A stretch of 64,000 nt of DNA, from positions 186,001 to 250,000 of the forward strand of contig NZ_AHCA01000003.1 of NCBI RefSeq assembly GCF_000238355.1, read 5' to 3'. The translations under genes were made by a program, and so were the position numbers. Source of the stretch: Pseudoalteromonas haloplanktis ATCC 14393. GTDB taxonomy: Bacteria > Pseudomonadota > Gammaproteobacteria > Enterobacterales > Alteromonadaceae. This document shows positions 1 through 7,749 of this stretch, piece by piece (the stretch's first letter is position 1; every line of letters begins with the position of its first letter). Below the pieces are notes generated by a model that did no database searches, was not told where the DNA came from, and saw only the letters and a program-made list of their open reading frames with translations.

Positions 1-288
1 CAAGTCAGCAACTTTTTTTGAATAGCCTTTGATATTAGGTGCTTCGCCAATTCTATTGGTATCGATGGTATTTAAGAACGTAGTTTGTTTTAATTCAGAA
101 ATAGAGTTAACCCCAAACAATGAAACGTAGGAATATGATTTTAAAGCACACTCGTTTTTAAACTCTTTGATGTATTTTTCCCAACTATAAGTCTTACCTA
201 CTCCCCAATCCCCCTTGATAGCGAGAACTTCAGGAGTATCCTTGGAAAGAAATCTTTGGATTTGTTCTTTAACTAATTCCACTGACAT
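1..288 (-). CDS. KAP-like P-loop NTPase, N-terminal part (runs off left edge)
   Basis: The minus strand from ATG at 286-288 stays open to base 1 (96 codons), so only the N-terminus is visible. Residues 26-33 read GDWGVGKT, a Walker A motif, preceded by a short helix and a beta-strand (VLAIK) and followed by SYVSLFGVNSISELK. This layout is typical of KAP-type P-loop NTPases, which include phage-defence and membrane-associated ATPases. An AGGA sits 11 bases before the ATG. Walker B and any membrane segments lie outside the window, so the family call rests on the N-terminus only. The function is unknown. Confidence 0.6.
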   Translation of the reverse strand, partial: MSVELVKEQIQRFLSKDTPEVLAIKGDWGVGKTYSWEKYIKEFKNECALKSYSYVSLFGVNSISELKQTTFLNTIDTNRIGEAPNIKGYSKKVADL

Positions 289-1039
289 GTTTGTAATTTT
301 CCTAAAAAAGAAGGGGGCTGAAATGAGTATAAACCTGCTCATAACGCTTTATAAACAAAGTAATCCGTGTTTGCATTCATCCATCTTCCTGTCATTTGTT
401 ATGAATCTCAACTTATACCAAATTGCTATATGAATCTAGGGAGAGGTTTGTCATAAAACTACGAAAATCTCCTGTTCAAGCACCCAGAATATGGATTAGA
501 TTAATTTGCGTACAGCGATGCTAATTAAACGGTTTTTATATTAGCCCTTAGAAGCTTTGTGGCAGAGACGAGTTTTATCTGAGCAAACGCTTCTAGCAAA
601 AATCAGCCTACCCTTGTGCGATTAGACATATTTTATATCTACCTTTATTACCCTCCGGCTAGCCTGTAGCAGTAGACACTCACATCGACCGCGTACCAAA
701 TCGTACCAAATTTGCGATGGGTAAAATGTAGTTGCGGTTGAACAAAAACTTGAAAAAGTGATCCCCAAAGTATTTAAAGTGACGTGCATCACTGGCTTAT
801 TCTTCACGGCGTTATACCTGTGTGGTGCGTAAGCCAAAATGCATAGTGGTATTATTAAAGGTTTATGTGAGTTTAAGGATAAAGCTGCTCAGATAAATAT
901 CAAAACCTGTCGAGTATACTTAACAAACGCGTTCGTGAAATAGCGCATTTAATCAAACATTTTCAAACTATTAATTTCACAAGTGTCAATCCTTTAGTTA
1001 TGCTGTTGAGCATCATGAAATTTTATTGTGGGAATTCCT
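289..1039. other. Intergenic region, no supported gene
   Basis: About 750 bases lie between the divergent NTPase and decarboxylase genes. Short open frames at 215-433 (+) and 622-837 (-) have no recognisable domain and poor starts, and the first overlaps the NTPase gene antisense. I see no tRNA, IS end or strong terminator. The region presumably carries both promoters and may mark the edge of an accessory block to the left. Confidence 0.5.
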
Positions 1040-2950
1040 ATGCTACCTTTACTTCGTATCTTGTTGATTGAGCAAGACCCTACCACCTTACAAGAGCTTT
1101 CGACTAACCTGTCGAAAACGATCCCTAATTTTGAGCGCAATGATATTCATATCGATATTATTGAACGCCTCGAGCTCAAGCAAGCGTTGGAGTCTGTAGA
1201 GGAAGATGGTGATATTCAAGCTGTGGTACTCAGTTGGGATCTAAGTAACAAAGTTGGTGAACGCACGTATAGCCGCTTTATTGAGCAATTAAAGGGGATC
1301 CGCCTTGAATTGCCGGTTTATGTTATCGGTGACGACACGAAAGGCCTAGAAATAGTCAACGAGTCTGAGGAGATTGAGTCTTTCTTTTTTAAAGATGAAG
1401 TGATTTCTGACCCAGAAGCGATTTTAGGTTATATGATCAACGACTTTGATGACCGCTCAGAAACCCCGTTTTGGACTGCATATCGTCGTTATGTTGGCGA
1501 ATCGAACGATTCATGGCATACACCAGGTCACAGCGGTGGCTCTAGTTTTAGAAACTCCCCTTATATTAAAGATTTTTATCAATTTTATGGCCGTAATGTA
1601 TTTGTTGGCGACTTGTCGGTTTCGGTCGATTCGTTAGGCTCATTGTCAGATAGCACCAATACCATTGGCCGTGCGCAAGAGTCAGCAGCGGCGACGTTTG
1701 AAGTCAAGCATACCTATTTCGTAACTAACGGCTCATCAACTTCAAATAAAATCATCTTACAGACGCTGCTGCGCAAGGGTGATAAAGTGATCATCGACCG
1801 TAATTGCCATAAGTCTGTACATTATGGCATCTTGCAATCTGCTAGTTTCCCTATTTATTTGTCGAGTATTTTAAATCCTAAATATGGCATCTTCGCGCCA
1901 CCGTCGTTGGCCGACATTAAACAAGCGATCGAACAAAATACCGATGCGAAGCTGCTAGTTTTAACTGGTTGTACTTACGATGGCCTACTTAGCGACTTAA
2001 AACAAGTGGTAGAATTTGCCCATCAACACGGTATTAAAGTGTTTATCGACGAAGCTTGGTTTGCTTACTCTCTTTTTCACCCCAGCCTACGCCATTATTC
2101 AGCCATTCATGCTGGCGCTGATTATGTCACGCATTCAGCGCATAAGGTGGTCTCAGCGTTCTCTCAGGCGTCTTATATTCATGTTAACGACCCTGATTTC
2201 GATGCCGATTTCTTTCGCGAAATTTACAGTATCTACGCCAGTACATCACCAAAGTATCAGCTTATCGCGTCTCTAGACGTGTGCCAAAAGCAGTTGGAGA
2301 TGGAAGGCTATAAGCTACTCAATGCCTTGTTAAACCATGTAGCAGAGTTTAAACAACAAATGGCCTCGCTCAAGCATATTAAAGTACTTGGTAAGCAAGA
2401 CTTTATGAACATATTTCCACACTTTAGTGGCGATAACATGGGCCACGATCCGCTTAAAATTCTCATCGACATCAGTGAATTACCTTATTCGTTAAAAGAT
2501 ATTCATAAATTCCTGCTCGATGAAATTGGCTTAGAAATAGAAAAATACACGCACAGCACCATTTTAGTTCTACTGACACTTGGCGGGACGCGTTCGAAGA
2601 TCATTCGTCTGTATAACGCGCTTAAGAAACTCGATAGCGGTAAAGTGAAATTAGCAACATCAATGAGGCGCTCTCGCTTACCAGAGAATTTACCAGCCAT
2701 AGATTTGGCTTGTATTCCAAGTGATGCGTTTTATGGCGAGCGTGAATCGGTGCCTATTAGCAAAAGCAACAACCGCATCTGTGCCGGTTTAGTGACGCCC
2801 TACCCTCCGGGCATTCCGCTGTTGGTTCCAGGCCAACATATCACTGAAGAACACATTGAGTATCTAAAAGAGTTAGCTGGACAAGGCTTGACGATTCAAG
2901 GCAGTTTTGATGGTGAGATCTATGTACTTAAGGGCAAGGTTAAAAAGTAA
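1040..2950 (+). CDS. Orn/Lys/Arg decarboxylase, fold type I (PLP-dependent)
   Basis: A basic amino-acid decarboxylase of the CadA/AdiA/SpeC superfamily. Residues about 1-130 form the receiver-like N-terminal wing domain. The PLP domain carries HTPGHSGG, DEAW (the Asp near residue 337 would contact the pyridine nitrogen) and the SAHK motif, with the Schiff-base lysine near residue 369. It is about 636 aa, shorter than the 710-755 aa inducible E. coli enzymes. I chose ATG 1040 because GGGA lies 6 bases upstream. A GTG at 1028 would add four residues but has no ribosome-binding site. The substrate (lysine, ornithine or arginine) cannot be read from the sequence. It is monocistronic. Confidence 0.85.
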   Translation: MLPLLRILLIEQDPTTLQELSTNLSKTIPNFERNDIHIDIIERLELKQALESVEEDGDIQAVVLSWDLSNKVGERTYSRFIEQLKGIRLELPVYVIGDDTKGLEIVNESEEIESFFFKDEVISDPEAILGYMINDFDDRSETPFWTAYRRYVGESNDSWHTPGHSGGSSFRNSPYIKDFYQFYGRNVFVGDLSVSVDSLGSLSDSTNTIGRAQESAAATFEVKHTYFVTNGSSTSNKIILQTLLRKGDKVIIDRNCHKSVHYGILQSASFPIYLSSILNPKYGIFAPPSLADIKQAIEQNTDAKLLVLTGCTYDGLLSDLKQVVEFAHQHGIKVFIDEAWFAYSLFHPSLRHYSAIHAGADYVTHSAHKVVSAFSQASYIHVNDPDFDADFFREIYSIYASTSPKYQLIASLDVCQKQLEMEGYKLLNALLNHVAEFKQQMASLKHIKVLGKQDFMNIFPHFSGDNMGHDPLKILIDISELPYSLKDIHKFLLDEIGLEIEKYTHSTILVLLTLGGTRSKIIRLYNALKKLDSGKVKLATSMRRSRLPENLPAIDLACIPSDAFYGERESVPISKSNNRICAGLVTPYPPGIPLLVPGQHITEEHIEYLKELAGQGLTIQGSFDGEIYVLKGKVKK

Positions 2951-3071
2951 AGCGATTCAATAATGACAATAGCAGCAATGTCCATGGCATTGCTGCTAAG
3001 CGTGTAATTGCGCGAGTTATATTTAAAGGTTAGGTTACTAAAACGTTGAGGACTAAACAGGAAGTGCAGTA

Positions 3072-4100
3072 ATGCAACTAAAAAATAAAAAAGCACTCAC
3101 ATTAATGCGCATTGCGGCACTAATTATCACCTTCTCAAGTATATACTTTTTTGCGCCTTGGAAATTTGCTTTATATTACTTATCCCCTTTACCTGCAACC
3201 GTTCAAGCGCAGACGATTGAAGCTATCGAGCAAGGGGTTGATGGCATTATTGTGTATGTTCATAAGCAAGGACAACAACCGGAGTATTTTGCGCAGGGTT
3301 GGCATAATCGAGAGCAAAAAATACCCGCTTACCCTAGTGCACTTTTTAAAATTGGCAGTATCCGAAAGTTATATGATGCAGCGGCTTTAACTAAGCTTAC
3401 CGCCGCTGGACGTATTGATGTGGATAAAACACTGGCCGATTACATGCCGTCGTTAATTGGCCGTGTTGAAAACGCAGATAAAATAACATTGCGAATGATG
3501 GTAAAGCATCGCAGTGGTATTCCCAATTATACAGACACAGATAACTATGATTGGTCAATTACATACCCTGATCCGCTGGCATTAGTACTCGATAGACCCG
3601 CTGACTTTAGCCCAAATACTGATTACGGCTATTCAAATACGAATTATTTGTTGCTCAGAAGGATCATGTCTAATGTACTAGGTTATGATCATAACCAATT
3701 TATTAAAGATGAAATTTTAACGCCACTGGGCCTAACGCATACGTTTTCATCAGTGCATGAAATCAATTTAGCAGATTTGATGAGTGGCTATTATGTGGGT
3801 TATAAACATGATTTTAAAGCACTCGATCAAGGCTATGTGGCAACAGCACACGATGTGGGTGACTTTGTTATTGCTTTAAACAAAGGCACTTTTTTCAACG
3901 CACAAGAGCAAGCTTTATATGCCTCACTTTACGGATATGAGCACACTGGTTGGGTGTTAGGTTATTCAAGCATCGCTCGCTTTTACAAGGATATCGACAC
4001 AGTTGTAGTGCAGTTTATAAATACTAACGGTAATGATACTGTGATGCTCACCGAAATCATTTATAATCGGATTATTGATATTTTAACAGCGCAGCAATAG
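3072..4100 (+). CDS. Serine hydrolase, class C beta-lactamase fold
   Basis: A 342-aa protein of the beta-lactamase/DD-peptidase-like family (PF00144 type). A hydrophobic N-terminal segment (about residues 9-29) suggests a signal anchor, so it probably acts in the periplasm. The catalytic triad motifs are visible: SIRK at 96-99 (SxxK nucleophile and base), YSN at 187-189, and HTG at 291-293 in place of KTG. Such proteins are usually peptidases or esterases rather than true beta-lactamases, so no resistance role is claimed. It stands alone between the decarboxylase and gloA. Confidence 0.8.
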   Translation: MQLKNKKALTLMRIAALIITFSSIYFFAPWKFALYYLSPLPATVQAQTIEAIEQGVDGIIVYVHKQGQQPEYFAQGWHNREQKIPAYPSALFKIGSIRKLYDAAALTKLTAAGRIDVDKTLADYMPSLIGRVENADKITLRMMVKHRSGIPNYTDTDNYDWSITYPDPLALVLDRPADFSPNTDYGYSNTNYLLLRRIMSNVLGYDHNQFIKDEILTPLGLTHTFSSVHEINLADLMSGYYVGYKHDFKALDQGYVATAHDVGDFVIALNKGTFFNAQEQALYASLYGYEHTGWVLGYSSIARFYKDIDTVVVQFINTNGNDTVMLTEIIYNRIIDILTAQQ

Positions 4101-4161
4101 TCACAAAGTAGCTGCGCTCTTAAGAATTATGTGAATTTAAAGCAAAATCAAGGGGATTTAA

Positions 4162-4560
4162 ATGCGTTTACTACACACCATGCTACGGGTTGCTGATCTA
4201 GATAAATCAATTGCGTTTTACACGCAAGTACTGGGCATGAAAGAGCTACGCCGCGCGGACAACGAAGAATACCGTTACACACTCGCCTTTGTAGGCTACG
4301 GCGATGAAAAAGACAGCACGGTATTAGAGCTGACTTACAACTGGGATACCAACAGCTACGATTTAGGCAATGCTTATGGTCATATTGCTATTGAGTTTGA
4401 TGATATCTATAAAGCCTGTGCAGATATCAAAGCCGCAGGGGGCAATGTTAGCCGTGAGCCCGGTCCTGTAAAAGGCGGCACCACAGAAATCGCCTTTGTA
4501 AAAGATCCCGATGGCTATGCAATTGAACTGATCCAGAAAAAAGACAACAACCAGTTTTAA
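4162..4560 (+). CDS. gloA: Lactoylglutathione lyase (glyoxalase I)
   Basis: GloA isomerises the hemithioacetal of methylglyoxal and glutathione to S-lactoylglutathione in the cytoplasm. At 132 aa it is close to the E. coli enzyme (135 aa). All four metal ligands fall at the E. coli positions: His5, Glu56, His74 and Glu122. This fits the short Ni/Co-type enzyme, which lacks the insertions of Zn-type glyoxalases. The start at ATG 4162 has an AGGGGA upstream. A hairpin terminator follows at 4582-4609. Confidence 0.93.
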   Translation: MRLLHTMLRVADLDKSIAFYTQVLGMKELRRADNEEYRYTLAFVGYGDEKDSTVLELTYNWDTNSYDLGNAYGHIAIEFDDIYKACADIKAAGGNVSREPGPVKGGTTEIAFVKDPDGYAIELIQKKDNNQF

Positions 4561-4581
4561 CTGCATGAGACTGTAATGATG

Positions 4582-4609
4582 AAAGGTGCCTAAACCAAGG
4601 CACTTTTTT
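4582..4609. terminator. Rho-independent terminator, gloA / ABC exporter (convergent)
   Basis: The stem AAAGGTGCC pairs with GGCAC plus the T-run around a 7-8-base loop and is followed by six T on the plus strand. The A-run on its other side lets it also stop the leftward ABC-exporter transcript, which ends at 4618. Confidence 0.7.
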
Positions 4610-4617
4610 GAAATGAC

Positions 4618-5766
4618 TTAATCTAATGTTTTCTTAAAGCGCATTGCTGCTACCAGCAGCCCGATTACTGTAAAAGCAAATAACCACAGTAAATCCATAG
4701 CCATATTTAGAAGCTCAACATCTCTGAGTACAATACCACGAATTAGTCGCATAAAGTGCGTTGCAGGTAAACACTGCGCAATCCACTGCGCAGCAATCGG
4801 CATTCCCTCATAAGGAAACATAAAACCAGATAACAAAATTGACGGTAATAAAATAAATACGGTCATTTGCATTGCTTGTAATTGGTTTTTAGCGATTGTT
4901 GAAAGCACTAAACCAAGTACTAAACTGGCACAAATAAAAAGCAAAGTAGCTAGGGCTAGCGCGGCTAAATTCCCCCCAAATGGAATGTTAAACAGTATGT
5001 GCCCCATACCTAAAATAATAAACAACTGCACAAAACCAATAAATACATAAGGGATCACTTTTCCTAGCATCAGTTCTAATGAGCTCAAGGGCAATGTAAT
5101 TAATAACTCCATATTACCGCGTTCTTGTTCTCGCACTATCGCTGCAGAGGTGAACATTATCATGGTCATCGTTAATATAACTGCGACTAAACCGGGAACA
5201 ATATTAACAGCAGTTCGTTGTTCAGGGTTATAAAATAAGGTTACTTCAAACGTCGGGAAAGTACGATTGGCGGGTTTATCTAAAAGCTCGTTTAATGGCA
5301 TCATTCGTAGTGCCTTGATACTTGATGCGATTACCGTATCCGAGCCATCAACAAGCCACTGCGCTATTGGCCGAGTTACTGTTTCACTTACTGACTCTGG
5401 TAAGCCAAGCCCAACGCTTGGGTGTTGTACTAAGCGATTATCAACATCTTTAGGAATAAACAAAACGGCCCGTACCTTCGCACTGGCTATCGCTCGTTGT
5501 GCCTGTTCCAAGCTAGTAAATTGCTGCGTAAAATTCACCACATTAGTGGCTTGCACAGTTTGTATCAATACTCGGCTTAACGCGGTTTGACTGTGATCTA
5601 CAACTCCCACAGGAATATCTTTCACATTGGTATTTATGGCATAGCCGAATAACATTAATTGAATAAGCGGGATCATCACCACCATGCCAAACGTCATTTT
5701 ATCGCGTTTTAGTTGCAATAACTCTTTGTTGAATATAGCAAATACCCGCCATAGTGAAGCCCTCAT
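4618..5766 (-). CDS. ABC-2 type transporter permease (YhhJ/YbhR-like)
   Basis: A 382-aa inner-membrane permease with one N-terminal transmembrane segment (about 24-44), a large periplasmic domain (about 50-170) and five more hydrophobic segments in the C-terminal half. This is the ABC2_membrane_3 layout seen in E. coli YbhR/YbhS/YhhJ. The start codon overlaps the stop of the ATPase gene by 4 bases (ATGA type), so the two are translationally coupled. With the HlyD-like lipoprotein upstream it forms a drug or lipophilic-compound exporter. The substrate is unknown. Confidence 0.88.
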   Translation of the reverse strand: MRASLWRVFAIFNKELLQLKRDKMTFGMVVMIPLIQLMLFGYAINTNVKDIPVGVVDHSQTALSRVLIQTVQATNVVNFTQQFTSLEQAQRAIASAKVRAVLFIPKDVDNRLVQHPSVGLGLPESVSETVTRPIAQWLVDGSDTVIASSIKALRMMPLNELLDKPANRTFPTFEVTLFYNPEQRTAVNIVPGLVAVILTMTMIMFTSAAIVREQERGNMELLITLPLSSLELMLGKVIPYVFIGFVQLFIILGMGHILFNIPFGGNLAALALATLLFICASLVLGLVLSTIAKNQLQAMQMTVFILLPSILLSGFMFPYEGMPIAAQWIAQCLPATHFMRLIRGIVLRDVELLNMAMDLLWLFAFTVIGLLVAAMRFKKTLD

Positions 5767-6689
5767 TGTCTACCCTGCCCGGTGCAGGTGACAAACACAT
5801 CTTCTAAACTGGGTCGTACCTGATGAAGTTGCCAATCTCTGTTAACAAATTTTTGAGTACGCAGAAACTCTAATGGCTGCGAAATATCTTTACGCACTAA
5901 TACTCTTAATTGTGCGCCTAATTGTGTAGCAGAAAGTACTTCGGGTAAGTTTGCTAAGTCACTTTTCAACTGCCGCGTTTGTGCACCCGACACTTCAATG
6001 ACATGTGCATTCATGTCTGCCATAAGTTGCTTTGGTGTACCATCAGCACGTTTTACGCCAGCTTCCAGAATGGCCAGTTTATGGCAACGCTCTGCTTCGT
6101 CCATATAATGCGTGGTGACTAAAATGGTGGTGCCAGTACTACTCAAATCAAACAATGTTTCCCAAAAATCACGACGGTTTTGTGGGTCAACTGCTGATGT
6201 AGGTTCATCTAAAAATAGAATTTTCGGCTTATTCATCACCGCAGCCGCTAACGATAAGCGTTGCCGCTGCCCACCACTCATACTCGCTGCTAGTTGCGTG
6301 GCCCGTTCATCTAAGCCATATAAATGTAACAGTTCATCAATGCGAGTACGACGCTCTGCACTAGAAAATGAGTATAAGCTGGCGATAAAATTTAAATTTT
6401 CATACACGGTAAGATCGCCGTATAAAGAAAACTTTTGGGTCATATAACCAAGTTTAGTTCGTAATTGCTCTGCATCACGGGGGAGTTGTAAACCCAGTAC
6501 TTCAATGTGTCCATTTGTCGGTTGTAGTAACCCTGTAAGCATGCGTATTGCGGTTGTTTTACCACAGCCATTAGGGCCTAAAAAGCCATATATCTGGCCT
6601 TTTTCAACTGCAAGATCTAATTGGTCGATTGCTTTTAGGTCACCAAAGTATTTGTCGAGTTGTGTCGCTTTGATCACGCACTGCGTCAT
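5763..6689 (-). CDS. ABC transporter ATP-binding protein
   Basis: A 308-aa cytoplasmic ATPase. Walker A GPNGCGKT is at about 38-45, the Q-loop is in GYMTQKF, the ABC signature SGGQ is at 138-141, Walker B ILFLDEP is at 157-163, and the H-loop is in VTTHYMDEA. The C-terminal ~90 residues match the extension of CcmA/DrrA-type exporter ATPases. It overlaps both neighbours by 4 bases, so MFP-ATPase-permease forms one tightly coupled operon. Confidence 0.92.
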   Translation of the reverse strand: MTQCVIKATQLDKYFGDLKAIDQLDLAVEKGQIYGFLGPNGCGKTTAIRMLTGLLQPTNGHIEVLGLQLPRDAEQLRTKLGYMTQKFSLYGDLTVYENLNFIASLYSFSSAERRTRIDELLHLYGLDERATQLAASMSGGQRQRLSLAAAVMNKPKILFLDEPTSAVDPQNRRDFWETLFDLSSTGTTILVTTHYMDEAERCHKLAILEAGVKRADGTPKQLMADMNAHVIEVSGAQTRQLKSDLANLPEVLSATQLGAQLRVLVRKDISQPLEFLRTQKFVNRDWQLHQVRPSLEDVFVTCTGQGRQ

Positions 6690-7636
6690 GGCAAAATCAC
6701 TTGCGCAGGTACACCACTTGCAAGCTCGACTGCCGACTTATCTAATTGCACTTCGGCTAAATACATCAAGCGTGCACGTTCTTCTTGGTTCAGTGCATAA
6801 TACGGCGTAAAAGCGGGCTCACTTGAGATCCACGTTAACTCACCTGTGAACTGTTGGTTAAGACCATCAACCGTTACGCTCAGTGCCATCCCTTTTTTTA
6901 ATTTAACCCGGTATGGTTCAGGTATATACACCCGCGCATAAGGCGCGCCCGATGCTAATACAATTGCCACTGGGCTACCTTTGGTTACTCGCTCACCAAT
7001 ATTCCACGGTAAATTATCTAAATAACCATCACGAGTGGCAGTAATTGTTAAATCATCAAGTTGCTTTTGTTGTGCTTTTAGTTCAGCAATACTGGCTTGC
7101 AGTTGCGCTTTTGCTATTTGAATATCTTCAATGCGGGCACCATTGGCCAGTTCGTTTAACTGCTGTTGTGCACTTTCTAAATTAGCTGAGTTTTCATCTT
7201 TGTTGGCGATAGCTCTGTCCAACGTTTCTTGACTGGCAAGCTTATCTTTAACGAGTAATTTAGCGCGTTGAAAATTCGCTTCACTTTGCGTTAGTGCAGC
7301 TTTGGCTGCCGCTACTTTAGCATTGGCTGCAGCAACTTCTTCTACTCGCGCGCCATTGAGTACTTTATCGAGATTTGCTTGTGCTTGTTGTCGTTGTGCA
7401 TCTGCTTTATCAACCAAAGCTTGCTGTAATACTGAATCAAATTGCGCAATCACTTGGCCTTGTTTAACAACTTGCCCACTGATAACAGGTAACGCAATTA
7501 ATACTTCACTGCTTGTTGCTGGGTGGATCACTCGCTCACGTTCTAAAGTGCCTAAGGCAATATTTGAGTCTTGATCATTACAGGCTGATAAAAATAATAG
7601 ACTGATTAATAAAAGTAACAAACGATGGAGTAACAT
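6686..7636 (-). CDS. HlyD-family membrane fusion lipoprotein
   Basis: A 316-aa periplasmic adaptor resembling E. coli YbhG/YhiI. The N-terminus has a lipobox ending LSAC with Cys19 as the lipidation site. A biotinyl-lipoyl-like half (VISGQVVKQGQVIAQFD) is followed by an alpha-helical hairpin of about 130 residues rich in Ala and Gln, the second lipoyl half (ATRDGYLDNL) and a beta-barrel. It would bridge the ABC permease to an outer-membrane channel, presumably TolC encoded elsewhere, since no outer-membrane factor is nearby. It is the first gene of the exporter operon. Confidence 0.88.
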   Translation of the reverse strand: MLLHRLLLLLISLLFLSACNDQDSNIALGTLERERVIHPATSSEVLIALPVISGQVVKQGQVIAQFDSVLQQALVDKADAQRQQAQANLDKVLNGARVEEVAAANAKVAAAKAALTQSEANFQRAKLLVKDKLASQETLDRAIANKDENSANLESAQQQLNELANGARIEDIQIAKAQLQASIAELKAQQKQLDDLTITATRDGYLDNLPWNIGERVTKGSPVAIVLASGAPYARVYIPEPYRVKLKKGMALSVTVDGLNQQFTGELTWISSEPAFTPYYALNQEERARLMYLAEVQLDKSAVELASGVPAQVILP

Positions 7637-7714
7637 GATAATTCCCTTAACATTATAAACTAACTATAGATTAATGTGCGTTCAATCTCCATCAGAGAAA
7701 AGACTAAATTTAGG

Positions 7715-7742
7715 TTTTAAGCGGCTATTAAGCCGCTTAAAA
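7715..7742 (-). terminator. 12-bp perfect inverted repeat downstream of the M16 gene
   Basis: TTTTAAGCGGCT and AGCCGCTTAAAA flank a 4-base loop, just past the M16 stop and 79 bases before the HlyD start. No long U-tract follows on the minus strand, so it may be a leaky terminator or an mRNA 3'-end stabiliser separating the two genes. Confidence 0.5.
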
Positions 7743-7749
7743 CTGCTGC

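Noticed and set aside
215-433. 72-aa plus-strand open frame
   Set aside because: It overlaps the NTPase start antisense and has no recognisable motif.
622-837. 71-aa minus-strand open frame
   Set aside because: No domain, no ribosome-binding site and no neighbours in the same transcript.
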